Notes under the pieces: model-generated | The model's database searches: none | What the model was told of the DNA's origin: nothing | Seen by the model: only the letters and a program-made list of their open reading frames with translations | In this document: positions 17,826 to 26,093 of the stretch, one piece after another | Layout: each line of letters opens with the position of its first letter | How positions within the stretch are numbered: the stretch's first letter is position 1 | Origin: Janthinobacterium sp. CG3 | Lineage (GTDB): Bacteria; Pseudomonadota; Gammaproteobacteria; Burkholderiales; Burkholderiaceae_D | Direction of reading: 5' to 3' | Length of the DNA: 64,000 bases | NCBI RefSeq assembly: GCF_000344615.1 | Contig: NZ_KB467824.1 | Location: forward strand, 1,328,592-1,392,591 | Made by a program: the position numbers and the translations under genes

Positions 17826-18374
17826 TCAAATATGCTCATGGACCAGACGACAGCGATGCCCGGTCAAGACAGATAGCTCGTTCACCAACTGCTCGCTGAT
17901 CGGCCAGTTCCAGAACCCGAACGCGAGATTCCCAAAACCCCACGGCATGTCGAACGTCCAATCCACGATGCTTCGGCTGGTGTGGCAAGCCGGGCAGGCC
18001 ATAGAGCACTCGGCCTCGTCCGAAAACCACGCCCCTACGGCATCGCTCCAAGGCAGGTCGTCCGGGTCATATGCGGCTGCGCAGCCGGGGCAGCGGATCG
18101 CGGCAATGCCGTTGTCGCCCGTGTGGTACACCGTCCGTTCGATCGCGACCTCAAGTCCACTCATTAAGAACGGTGGCGTCAGAGGGCAGGCGTCCCATTG
18201 CGCTGCCGACGCCCCTCGCGCCATCAGGTCGGCGCCACTGTACGCCTGCTGGGGACATAGCGTTGTCGAGATGACCTCCCGGGCGATCAGCCATTCCTTG
18301 ACGCGCTCGGCCAATGCCTGCGCCTGGTCCAAGGTGGCATCCAAATCAACAATCCAGTCTACGCTAGCGCCCAT
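17826..18374 (-). CDS. Hypothetical protein with paired CxxC motifs
   Basis: This 182-aa protein matches no family I can name. It has two cysteine pairs, CPGC near residue 97 and CPAC near 129, with another Cys between them (EAECSM). This suggests a zinc-ribbon-like fold in the middle of the protein. The C-terminal part is rich in Trp and Phe (FGFWNWPISEQLVNEL). There is no signal peptide or membrane segment. It stands alone between the formyltransferase and the transposon remnant, inside DNA that interrupts the siderophore locus. Similar small cytoplasmic proteins occur as orphan genes in many proteobacteria; this one could be cargo. Confidence 0.65.
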   Translation of the reverse strand: MGASVDWIVDLDATLDQAQALAERVKEWLIAREVISTTLCPQQAYSGADLMARGASAAQWDACPLTPPFLMSGLEVAIERTVYHTGDNGIAAIRCPGCAAAYDPDDLPWSDAVGAWFSDEAECSMACPACHTSRSIVDWTFDMPWGFGNLAFGFWNWPISEQLVNELSVLTGHRCRLVHEHI

Positions 18375-18766
18375 TTTTTCCTTTCAAGAGAAACCATACC
18401 TCAAGAGTACCTGATTGGGAACCGCAGTGCGTCTCGATTCGCATTGCCTGGCATTTACCAATTTTTGGTAAAGCCGAAGGTTTGCGTTTGCATAATGCCG
18501 ATGTTTATCTGTAGCGGCTCGCGTTTGAAACCGACCGTGCTCGCATTTGACGCCGATTTCGGCTCGAATTATCTGCAAATGACGGTAGGTCCGTGCTCAC
18601 ACTATCTGCAAATGAGCTTGCAATCGACGGCGCAGGCTCGCATTGCCGCCGGCTCACGCTAACTGCAAATGCGGGCTGTACTCGTCCTCCAGTCAATATC
18701 TGGCCAACTGGACGAATTCCTCCAGCGCGCCCGGTGGTGGCATCTCATGCAGGGCACGCACCTTTT
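18375..18766. other. Gene-free stretch holding a small palindrome and the transposon-end repeats
   Basis: About 390 bp without a supported gene. At 18454-18472 a perfect 8-bp inverted repeat (TTTACCAA, TTT, TTGGTAAA) could be an operator or a weak terminator for the hypothetical gene. From about 18510 the sequence is a series of degenerate CTCG-type and CTGCAAATGA-type repeats described separately. Confidence 0.6.
18561..18672. repeat. Degenerate direct repeats at a transposon end
   Basis: Three spaced copies of a 22-23 bp unit lie at 18561-18582, 18593-18615 and 18651-18672. They share GGCTC at one end and TATCTGCAAATGA (or AACTGCAAATGC) at the other. Weaker relatives (GGCTCGCGTTTGA and TGCTCGCATTTGA) lie just to the left. 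Arrays like this are the usual transposase-binding sites at ends of transposons with integrase-like DDE transposases, and the dead transposase begins next to them. Confidence 0.6.
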
Positions 18767-19740
18767 TCAGTTCTGGGCGCTGCGGCTCCCGGACGAAGCG
18801 GGTAGCCCTGAGCGCTCGTGGGTGAGCGTTATCAAATCATCCTCAATCGTCAATCGAACTCGGTCTTTAGGGCTGAAGCCGACCTCGTCGAGAACGTTGC
18901 CGAGCATGCGACGGATTCGATTTATTAGGTACACGTCGGGACAGATCCAGGCGTCGAACTGCTCGGTCATGTCCTTGAGCCGGTAGCCGTGGCGCGCCAG
19001 CGTCGGCTGCAGCTCGCGGTCGCGCCGCTCGCCCTGCTTGGGGATCTGCATGCCGGCCGGGATGTGCGTGAGCCACGCGATATCGAGGGCCAGCATGACG
19101 TTTTGGAAGGCCCTGCTCTTGACTGGTACTCCTGGTAGCCGACGCCGCTGCGGTCGTCCACCACGCTGAACAGCATCAAGGTCGGCACGCCCTTCAAAGG
19201 GTCGATCCAATCGGGCTTGTCGATGTGTTTAAGGTCGGACGGCGCCATGTCGAATTGCCAGCAGTCGTTGCTGTGCTCTGCCTGAAAACGCAGCGCTGGC
19301 GGTTCGCGCAACAAGTGGGGTTGATCGAGCCGCAACGGGAAAGGTGGCGATTGACGGTCGGACGCCGCAGCAGGCCCTTGGGCGCCTTGACCAAGCCCTG
19401 TATCGTTTCCACGCCGTAGTCCTCCATCGGCTCGATGGCCCGCCCGGTGAAAAGGTGGCGCCCGGCCTTGTTGGTGGTGCGCAGTTTCAGCGCCGCGATC
19501 AGCTCGCAATAGCGCTCCAGCTCCATTTGCGGCAACAGTGGCGGATTGCGGTGGTCGGAGCGGTGCACAGCGTTCGGCTTCTGAACCGCTTGCAGCGCCC
19601 GATAGACGGTCGTCGCGCGCCGTACAAGCCGGCCGCTGCGGCGATCTGGGCTGCCCGTTCCGGACTCTTGCGCGGCAAGCGATCCAGCCACTGCCGTCGC
19701 TGCAGCAGCGAGTCGACGGGAATCGCCTTACGCCGGCCGC
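18767..19740 (-). pseudogene. Integrase-type (DDE) transposase, multiply frameshifted and deleted
   Basis: Pieces of one transposase are spread over all three minus-strand frames. In order they are an N-terminal part with IPVDSLLQRRQWLDRLPRK, a helix-turn-helix region with ELERYCELIAALKLRTTNK, the first catalytic block with HSNDCWQFDMAPSDLKHIDK and LMLFSVVDDRSG, and a late piece with KSRAFQNVMLALDIAWLTHIPAG. At least three frame changes are needed to join them. The segment that should carry the second catalytic Asp and the final Glu is missing. It is therefore inactive. It overlaps the resolvase remnant, so both belong to one old transposon. Confidence 0.8.
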
Positions 19741-20287
19741 TCAAGGCGGGCCAGCGCGCGGTACACCGAGGCGCGGCCGACGCCGAGCCGTCGCGCGATC
19801 TCCGTCGCGCCAAGCTTCGCCTCGACGCGCAGGCGCTGGACCTCGACGGGATCGACCGACGGCTTGCGCCCACGGTAGGCGCCGCGCGCCTTGGCGGCGG
19901 CGATGCCCTCGAGCTGGCGCTTGCGCCGGAGGTTGGTTTCGAACTCCGCGAACACGCCCAGCATGTCCAGGAACGCCTTGCCGGCGGCGCTGCGGGTGTC
20001 GATGGCTTGCTCGGTCGCCTTGAGGGTGACGCCGCGCTCCTTCAGCGTGTGACGATGTCCTGCAAATCCTTGATGCTGCGCGCCAGGCGGTCGATCCTCG
20101 TCACGACCAGCGTGTCACCCCGCCGCAGGAAATCGAGCAGCGTCTCCCGCTCGGTGCGTCCGGCGCGGCTGGTGCCGCTCGCCTTCTCGGCCCGGACCAC
20201 GTCGCAGCCGGCGGCGCGCAGCGCCTGCTCCTGCAGGGCGAAATCCTGGTCGCTGCAGGAAACGCGGGCATATCCGTAGAGCCCCAT
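19728..20287 (-). pseudogene. Serine recombinase (Tn3-type resolvase), single-base frameshift
   Basis: The N-terminal catalytic half begins at the ATG ending at 20287 (MGLYGYARVS, with the active serine) and reads through TRIDRLARSIKDLQDIV. The frame then breaks near 20050. One lost base, probably a C, would restore the expected LKERGVTLKATEQ. The remaining C-terminal half runs from about 20043 to 19728, through FLDMLGVFAEFE and a helix-turn-helix (GATEIARRLGVGRASVYRAL). The full protein would be about 187 aa, normal for the family. It would have resolved cointegrates of the transposon whose dead transposase lies downstream. Confidence 0.85.
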
Positions 20288-20431
20288 GGGTCGGGTTCGT
20301 CTCCCAACGCCAGAAGTGAAATCGCCACAGGCTGAGGCCGCGACGACATACGTCGGCGCGGAATCGAAGACCACTTTCTGTGCTTCGGCGTGAGCGGTGC
20401 AATACAGTTTGAAATAGGAAGGATGATGAAG

Positions 20432-20475
20432 TTGACAGTACACTGTCATTAATTGAGAATGACAGTACACTGTCA
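20432..20475 (+). promoter_or_regulatory. Promoter with two identical palindromic operators
   Basis: TGACAGTACACTGTCA occurs twice, at 20433-20448 and 20460-20475, each with 7-bp inverted arms around AC. Their centres are 27 bp apart. The first overlaps a -35 hexamer (TTGACA at 20432-20437) that is followed by 17 nt and GAGAAT. The hydrolase ATG is 14 bp after the second site. The regulator is probably the MarR protein encoded by the second gene of the operon. Confidence 0.7.
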
Positions 20476-20489
20476 AATTGGGATCTACT

Positions 20490-21353
20490 ATGACTTCAAA
20501 GGATCGCCCTGCAAGCCCGCTTTATCCGACCCAACGCGAACGCGACAAAGCGGAGGCGGCAACTCAAATGATTGAACGTCGCATCAAAGGACCACAATGC
20601 GCAATATCAATGACCGCGTCGGCGGATCGCTGCGGCCAGATACCGATTCTGTTCGTACACGCCGATCCCGGCCAAGCCAGTCAGTGGCGCGAATTGTCTG
20701 AGCGCTTCCGTTCGCGGCGCCAAGTCGTGGCGTTCGACGCCCGCGGTCATGGCGCCAGTGATGCCCCGGCGAATGGTGACTACAGCTATACAGGACGGGC
20801 CGAGGACATCTGCGCCGTAGCAGACGCCATGGATCTTCAACAGTTCATCCTGGTCGCGCACAGCGCGGGCAGCGCCACGGCACTGCGCTACGCGGCGGCC
20901 AATTCAGACAAGGTCGCTGGACTGATCTTGCTTGATCCGCCATCCGACCCGCGAGCGATTCCGCAACCCATCCAGACGCAGATAGATGCTGCGCTAAAGG
21001 GCTCGGACAACCGCGCTTACCTGCGTGACTATCTGAACTCGATTGCCGGCGACAACGCTGATACTGTCGCGCTGGTCCTCGCCAGCTCGGAAAGCATCGA
21101 GATGCAGACTTTCATTGCCATGACCGCGGCAATGCTGGCCTGGAATCCCGAAACGGACCTGGCGAGCTATACGAAGCCGATGTTGATACTTTCCAGCGAA
21201 GCTGGCGATACGCCGTCATCGCTGCGATGGCTCAAGCCCGAAGCGGCGTTTCGCGTGATTCACGGATCGGGGCACTGGCTGCAAATGGATCAGCCGGAGG
21301 CCACCGCCCTGGCAATGGAACAATTCATCAACGAACTTGATCCGCAAGGCTAA
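20490..21353 (+). CDS. Alpha/beta-fold hydrolase
   Basis: This 287-aa protein has the canonical fold: HADPGQASQW at the oxyanion-hole position, the nucleophile elbow HSAGS, and the late His in HGSGHWLQMDQ. I start it at the ATG rather than a TTG 12 bp upstream, because the upstream start overlaps the operator. It forms an operon with the MarR regulator starting 7 bp downstream. MarR-hydrolase pairs often detoxify or catabolise a small ligand sensed by the regulator; the substrate here is unknown. Codon use looks less GC-biased than in flanking siderophore genes, consistent with acquisition. Confidence 0.85.
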   Translation: MTSKDRPASPLYPTQRERDKAEAATQMIERRIKGPQCAISMTASADRCGQIPILFVHADPGQASQWRELSERFRSRRQVVAFDARGHGASDAPANGDYSYTGRAEDICAVADAMDLQQFILVAHSAGSATALRYAAANSDKVAGLILLDPPSDPRAIPQPIQTQIDAALKGSDNRAYLRDYLNSIAGDNADTVALVLASSESIEMQTFIAMTAAMLAWNPETDLASYTKPMLILSSEAGDTPSSLRWLKPEAAFRVIHGSGHWLQMDQPEATALAMEQFINELDPQG

Positions 21354-21360
21354 CGCTCTT

Positions 21361-21837
21361 ATGACTACACGATCACCAAGGATCAAAAAAACACCCGCTG
21401 GCGCGGCGCTGACCGAGATCGTGTTACTTGCTTTTCGGCTCGACGGCGCATTAATGGACGCAGCCGACAAAATCGCCGCGCCGGCGGGCCTGACGGCGGC
21501 GCGTTGGCGGGTGCTCGGCGCCGTCCTCAGCGAACCTCGCACCGTCGCGGATATCGCCCGCAACATGGGGCTGGCGCGACAAAGCGTGCAGCGCCTCAGC
21601 GACGCGCTGGTCGCGGAGGGATTGCTGACGATGAACGATAACCCGGCCCATAAAACTGCGCGCCTGGCGACACCCACGCCCAGCGGACGCGCGGCTATCG
21701 CCAACTTGTCCGACAGGCAAACACGGTGGGCGAATTTGATTGGCGCCGGCTTTGATATTCAGTCGCTCGATGAACACATGCGCGTATTGAAACACCTGAT
21801 CGCGTCGGTGGAGGAAAATCACGCATCTATCGAATAA
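21361..21837 (+). CDS. MarR family transcriptional regulator
   Basis: This 158-aa protein has the MarR winged-helix core: GLTAARWRVLGAVL, the recognition region TVADIARNMGLARQSVQRL, and a wing with AHKTARLATPTPSG. The start chosen is the ATG 7 bp after the hydrolase stop. MarR proteins bind 16-20 bp palindromes as dimers, and the two TGACAGTACACTGTCA sites before the operon fit. Autoregulation and control of the hydrolase are therefore likely, with release by an unknown ligand. Confidence 0.9.
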   Translation: MTTRSPRIKKTPAGAALTEIVLLAFRLDGALMDAADKIAAPAGLTAARWRVLGAVLSEPRTVADIARNMGLARQSVQRLSDALVAEGLLTMNDNPAHKTARLATPTPSGRAAIANLSDRQTRWANLIGAGFDIQSLDEHMRVLKHLIASVEENHASIE

Positions 21838-22217
21838 GTTGACGCGACCATACCGGCTCAAGGACATGAGCGAACAGCTCCATACCAAGGCGGCCGAGAT
21901 TCAAGTGATGTTCAGCAATCAGCTCGAACCTGGAGCCGACGCCATTCCACCAAACTTAAGGATCTTGGCCCCAAGCGGCGAGAATATTTCACATAGTTAT
22001 TGACAAGATCGCGGCTGCGCGCGGTCGCCGCGCTGCTGACGGGAGTGTTTTCACGACAGCAGGACGGCGACCAATGACGACTTTTTGACCTTCATCGGCC
22101 GCCATCTCATCGATCTCAGTAAGGCATTATTCATGATCAAGGTCGCCTGCGAAGTGGTCGCGCGTGATTTCTTCGGTCAGTTTTAAGCGCCGGCTGGACG
22201 CTTGTTGATCGCAAACG
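21838..22217. other. Intergenic stretch without a recognisable gene
   Basis: About 380 bp between the MarR gene and the receptor terminator. Only short frames are present (45 codons from 21866 and about 34 codons ending near 22187) and neither resembles a known protein. The sequence looks like eroded coding DNA at the right edge of the insertion in the siderophore locus. Confidence 0.5.
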
Positions 22218-22253
22218 ATGCAGGGGGCAAACATTGCGGTCCGCCCCCTGCAT
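22218..22253 (-). terminator. Hairpin after the TonB-dependent receptor gene
   Basis: The 11-bp perfect arms ATGCAGGGGGC and GCCCCCTGCAT enclose a 14-nt loop, 21 bp past the receptor stop codon. No long T-run follows, so efficient intrinsic termination is not certain. Confidence 0.6.
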
Positions 22254-22274
22254 CCATACTTCAACTTTTTTAGT

Positions 22275-24473
22275 TTAAAACGTGTACTTCAGCGTCGCCA
22301 ACACATTGCGCGGCGCGCCGTACATGATGTTCTTGAAGGTGTCGATCTGGTTCGCGTAGTATTTCTTGTCAAACAGATTGTTCACGTTCACCTGCAGCGA
22401 CAACTGCGGGCTGATCTCGTAGCGCGCCATCACGCTGGCGACCGCGTAGGCGTCCTGGCCCACCCGGAGATCGGCGCCGCCGAACGGGCTGGGGAATTGC
22501 GCGTAGCTGCGGCCTTCCCAGTTCACGCCGCCGCCGACCGCCAGTTTTTTCCACTCACCCGGCAGGCGGTACTTGGTGTAGACCTTGAGCATCTTGTGCG
22601 GATGGGCGGTGTTGATCGCCTTGCCAGCGGCGTCCTCGCTGGTGAATTGGCTCCAGCCCACGCTGGCGTTCCAGCCGCTAGCCAGTTCGCCGTTCAATTC
22701 CATTTCGTACCCCCGGGTCTTGCTGCCGTCGCCGGTGATATAGGCTTGCTCGCGGGTGTTCGGGATGACCTGGTTGCCGTCGGCGATGGCGAAATTGTCC
22801 TGCTTCACCTGGAACAGCGCGAAGGAGGTGTTCAACTTGCCGTCGAGCAGTTCTCCCTTGACGCCGATTTCGACGTTCTTGCCTTTCAGCGGCTCCAGAT
22901 AGGCGCCGGTCTTGTCGCGGCTGTTCTGCGGATCGAAGATGCTGGTGTAGCTCGCATACAGCGAGGCCTGCGGGCTCAGGTCGAACACGGCGCCGGCGTA
23001 GGGGGTGACGACGCCGTGGTGGCGGATCGAGTACGCTTGCGCCGTCCATAGCGTCGCTTCGCCGTCGCGGTTCCAGTTGCTGACGCGGGCGCCGGCGATG
23101 AACTTGAGCGCGTCCGTCAATTGCAGTCGCGCCACGCCGTAGACGCTGGTCTGGGTCTCGCGCGAGCGGTTGCCGAGCTGGTACGCCGACCAGGTCGGCT
23201 CCGGGTAGGCGCCGCTCCAGGCGCTGAAGTCGCCGATTGGCGGCAGTTCGCTGGCGTTGCTGTTCTGCCATTCCAGATCGTGTTTGCCGTGCAGCAGGCC
23301 GACGGCCACTTCATGCTTGCGCCCCAGCAGTTCGAACGGGCCGGAGGCGGTCAGGCCGAAGTCGGTCTGCGTGGCGTCGACGCCGTAGCCGACCAGCCAG
23401 GGTTGCAGGCCCAGGCCGGTGGCGCGGTCGACCGCGCCCTCCATCCAGTTCAGGCGCTGGTCGCCGGTGTTGCTGCGCCGCGTCGCCGACGCCTGCAGCT
23501 TCCATTCCTTGCCGAGGCGGTGGTCGACGGTGGCGAAGACGCTTTGCTGGCGGGTGTCCCAGCGGTTCCAGTTGGCCGCCGTGGTGGTGGCGCGGTCCCA
23601 GTCGGTGCGGCTGCCGTCGGTGTAGAAAATCGGCAGGCCGGCCCACTGGTTGCCGCGGTGCTCGTCGCGCTGCTCGCTGAAGCCCACGCTCAGTTTGGTG
23701 TCGCGGCCCAGGTCGGCGTCGATGACGCCGTAGACCAGCGCCTTTTGGGTGGTTTCAAGGCGGATGAAGTTGTCTTTGTCCTCGGCGCTGACGACCACGC
23801 GGCCGCGCACCGAACCGTCCTGTGTCAGTGGCGCGCTCAGGTCGATGACGCCGTTGCGCCGGTCCCAGGAACCCAGGCCGACGCTGGCCGAGCCGGTGAA
23901 CTGCTTGCTGTCGGCGTGTTTGCGGATCAGGTTGATCGACGCCGACGGGCTGCCGCTGCCGCTCATCAGGCCGGTGGCGCCGCGCACGATCTCGACCCGG
24001 TCGTAGATCGCGGTGTCGGCATTGGCCTCGCCTTCATTGTTGCCGGCCATCGGCGTGCCGTCGATTTGCAGCTTGTCGATCTGGAAGCCGCGGGCGAAGA
24101 AAGTGCCGCGCACGCTGTCGATTCCCTTGGCGGAGACGCCGGTGGTGGTGTTGGCGACCTCGAACACCGACAGCAGCGCCTGGTCGTCCAGGCGTTCGCG
24201 GGTGATCACGCTGACCGATTGCGGGGTGTCGCGGATCGACAAATTCAGGCCGGTGGCGGCGGTGCTGCCGGCGCTGGTGTAGGAGCCGCTGCCTTCGCTG
24301 GGGCCGATGGCGCCGGCCGTTACCGTCACGGGCGCCATGGTCTGCCCCTCCTTGGCCGTGGCGGCGCCTGCCTGTTGGGCGTGGGCGGCGCCGCCGACGG
24401 AGAGGCTGGCCAGGGCCAGTTGCAGGGCCAGGACGCTGCGGCGGACCGGAAGTTTGCTAGATTTGATATGCAT
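22275..24473 (-). CDS. TonB-dependent siderophore receptor (FpvA-like)
   Basis: This 732-aa outer-membrane receptor has a signal peptide ending near AHAQQ, a TonB box-like stretch (MAPVTVTAG), a plug beginning near residue 75 (LNLSIRDTPQSVSVITRERL), a siderophore-receptor plug segment (FFARGFQIDKLQIDGTP, YDRVEIVRGATGLM), and a beta barrel ending in an aromatic residue (LKYTF) for BAM assembly. No N-terminal signalling (STN) domain is present, so it probably transports without cell-surface signalling to an anti-sigma factor. It faces the ornithine monooxygenase gene on the same strand, but has its own candidate iron-starvation promoter 88 bp upstream. The ligand is probably the siderophore made by this locus. 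Confidence 0.93.
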   Translation of the reverse strand: MHIKSSKLPVRRSVLALQLALASLSVGGAAHAQQAGAATAKEGQTMAPVTVTAGAIGPSEGSGSYTSAGSTAATGLNLSIRDTPQSVSVITRERLDDQALLSVFEVANTTTGVSAKGIDSVRGTFFARGFQIDKLQIDGTPMAGNNEGEANADTAIYDRVEIVRGATGLMSGSGSPSASINLIRKHADSKQFTGSASVGLGSWDRRNGVIDLSAPLTQDGSVRGRVVVSAEDKDNFIRLETTQKALVYGVIDADLGRDTKLSVGFSEQRDEHRGNQWAGLPIFYTDGSRTDWDRATTTAANWNRWDTRQQSVFATVDHRLGKEWKLQASATRRSNTGDQRLNWMEGAVDRATGLGLQPWLVGYGVDATQTDFGLTASGPFELLGRKHEVAVGLLHGKHDLEWQNSNASELPPIGDFSAWSGAYPEPTWSAYQLGNRSRETQTSVYGVARLQLTDALKFIAGARVSNWNRDGEATLWTAQAYSIRHHGVVTPYAGAVFDLSPQASLYASYTSIFDPQNSRDKTGAYLEPLKGKNVEIGVKGELLDGKLNTSFALFQVKQDNFAIADGNQVIPNTREQAYITGDGSKTRGYEMELNGELASGWNASVGWSQFTSEDAAGKAINTAHPHKMLKVYTKYRLPGEWKKLAVGGGVNWEGRSYAQFPSPFGGADLRVGQDAYAVASVMARYEISPQLSLQVNVNNLFDKKYYANQIDTFKNIMYGAPRNVLATLKYTF

Positions 24474-24560
24474 TTTCGCTTGCTGTTCAGTTTAGTAGGT
24501 AATGACGGAAGGGTGGCGGGCGCGTCCGAAATGCCTGGACGCAACAACGCTTATGACCTT

Positions 24561-24585
24561 GACGAATCAGCGATCAATTTGTTTA
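24561..24585 (-). promoter_or_regulatory. Candidate iron-starvation ECF sigma promoter (receptor)
   Basis: The minus strand reads TAAACA at the -35 and TTCGTC at the -10 with 17 nt between TAAA and CGTC. It lies in the gap between the monooxygenase stop and the receptor start. Confidence 0.75.
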
Positions 24586-24630
24586 GTCGACATATTCGGC
24601 GCCGCGCCCGCACCCCGGCGGCTGGCATTG

Positions 24631-25875
24631 CTATAGCGCGGGCGCGGTGGCGTGCAGCGCCGCGCCGATCTCCTGGCTGCGGATGGCGGTGATCGACAGC
24701 AAGGTGTCGGACAGGCCGTGCGAAGCCTCGCAGCCGCCCTGCAAGAACACCCGCGGCTGGAACTGGGCGTTGCCGATCAACTGGTAGTGGCGATCCACCG
24801 CCATGCCGTCCAGCCATGGCGCCAGCGGCGCCAGCAGGTTTTGGTGCTGCTGGCGGCGGTAGCCGGTGGCCAGGATCACCGCGTCGTAGCGGCTGGCGAA
24901 GGTATTGCCGCTTTCGTGGTCGCGCAGTTGCAACTGGACGCCGGCTGCTTCCGCGTGGGCGGCGACGACCTCGTGGCGGCGCAGGAACTGGTGGCGCTGG
25001 TCGCCCAGCACCTTTTGCTGGTAGAAGACGTTGAAGATCTGTTCGATCAGCGCCGTGTCGGCCACCGCGTAATTGGTGTTGAGATGCTCGTCGAGCAGCG
25101 CGGCGCGCTCGGCCGGGGTCTGCTGGAACACATAGTCGGTGTAGTCGGGGTTGAAGATTTCATTGATGAAGGGGCTGTCGTCGGCCGGCTTGAGCGCGCG
25201 CGCCCGCGTCACCAGGTCGACGTTATAGCCCTTGCCGTGCAAATCCATGAAAATCTCGGCGGCGCTCTGGCCGGCGCCGATGACGGCGACGCGGCGCGCG
25301 TCCTTCAACTGGCCCAGCGCGGACAGGTAGGCGCTGGAGTGGAACACGCGGGCGTCGCCGCGGAACGCAGCGAAGCACTCAGGAATGGCCGGACTGCCGC
25401 CGACGCTGACGACGATGTTGCGCGCCTGGCGCTCGTGCACCTGGCCCTGGCTGTCGCGCGACTGCACCGTCAGGTGCGTGACCTGGCCCTTGCTCAGCAC
25501 CGGCAGCACCGCGCTGACTTCCTCGCCGTAGCGGCATTGGGCGGCGAACTGGCGCGCGGCCCAGGCCAGGTAGTCGTTGAACTCGCGCCGGCTCGGGTAA
25601 AAGGTTTTCAGGTTAATGAAATCTTGCAGGCGTTGGCGCTGGTGCAGGTAATGCAGGAAGGTGTAGCGGCTGGCCGGGTTGCGCAGCGTGGCCAGGTCTT
25701 TTAGGAATGAAATCTGCATATGCGTGCCATCCAGCAGCATGTCCGGATGCCAGGCGAATTGCTGCTGCCTTTCCAGATACAGCGCGTCGGCCGGCTGGCC
25801 TTGCTCCTGCAGTGCGATGGCCAGCGCCAGGTTGGAGGGGCCGAAGCCGATGCCGATGAGTTTATGGATATGCAT
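24631..25875 (-). CDS. L-ornithine N5-monooxygenase (PvdA/SidA family)
   Basis: This 414-aa flavoprotein hydroxylates the side-chain amine of ornithine (or lysine) using FAD and NADPH, the first step to a hydroxamate. The N-terminal FAD motif GIGFGPSNLA (residues about 7-17), the NADPH motif GAGQSAAE near 203 and the late ATGY motif are all present. DGTHMQISFLKDLATLRNP is typical of the family. The neighbouring formyltransferase, plus an A domain with a hydroxyornithine-like code, favour ornithine. It is divergent from the PvdQ-like gene and has its own candidate sigma promoter 87 bp upstream. Confidence 0.95.
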   Translation of the reverse strand: MHIHKLIGIGFGPSNLALAIALQEQGQPADALYLERQQQFAWHPDMLLDGTHMQISFLKDLATLRNPASRYTFLHYLHQRQRLQDFINLKTFYPSRREFNDYLAWAARQFAAQCRYGEEVSAVLPVLSKGQVTHLTVQSRDSQGQVHERQARNIVVSVGGSPAIPECFAAFRGDARVFHSSAYLSALGQLKDARRVAVIGAGQSAAEIFMDLHGKGYNVDLVTRARALKPADDSPFINEIFNPDYTDYVFQQTPAERAALLDEHLNTNYAVADTALIEQIFNVFYQQKVLGDQRHQFLRRHEVVAAHAEAAGVQLQLRDHESGNTFASRYDAVILATGYRRQQHQNLLAPLAPWLDGMAVDRHYQLIGNAQFQPRVFLQGGCEASHGLSDTLLSITAIRSQEIGAALHATAPAL

Positions 25876-25961
25876 GGTGTATGTGCTGATGTCCTGTTGA
25901 GCGGTTCGCGGGAACCGGAGGCTTTAGAAAGACGCCGGTCGCTGTATGGTCTTGCTGGATT

Positions 25962-25986
25962 GACGAACCGGAATGAGAACTGTTTA
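25962..25986 (-). promoter_or_regulatory. Candidate iron-starvation ECF sigma promoter (ornithine monooxygenase)
   Basis: The minus strand reads TAAACA, then TTCGTC, with 17 nt between TAAA and CGTC. GGTTCGTC at the -10 is shared with the hydrolase and ferric-reductase promoters. Confidence 0.75.
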
Positions 25987-26034
25987 CAATTTCGACGCTT
26001 TTTTATTCTTTGGCGGCGACGGCGCCCAAGGGCT

Positions 26035-26059
26035 TAAAAATTGGCGGCGCCGATACGTC
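26035..26059 (+). promoter_or_regulatory. Candidate iron-starvation ECF sigma promoter (PvdQ-like acylase)
   Basis: The plus strand reads TAAA, 17 nt, CGTC, ending 34 bp before the acylase ATG. The bases after TAAA (AA) and before CGTC (ATA) differ from the TAAACA/TTCGTC majority form. Confidence 0.65.
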
Positions 26060-26093
26060 AGGCCTGCATGCACACAGATGAAAGAGCACAACT

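Noticed and set aside
20042-20476. Longer N-terminal version of the resolvase starting at 20476
   Set aside because: The extra residues do not resemble a recombinase and cross the operators of the divergent operon; the catalytic domain begins at the ATG ending at 20287.
21866-22003. Possible 45-residue gene
   Set aside because: No ribosome-binding site of note, no recognisable family, and surrounding sequence looks decayed.
25960-26000. Fur box between the monooxygenase and acylase genes
   Set aside because: AATGAGAAC resembles part of a Fur site, but no 19-bp palindrome could be supported; the ECF-type pattern explains the region better.
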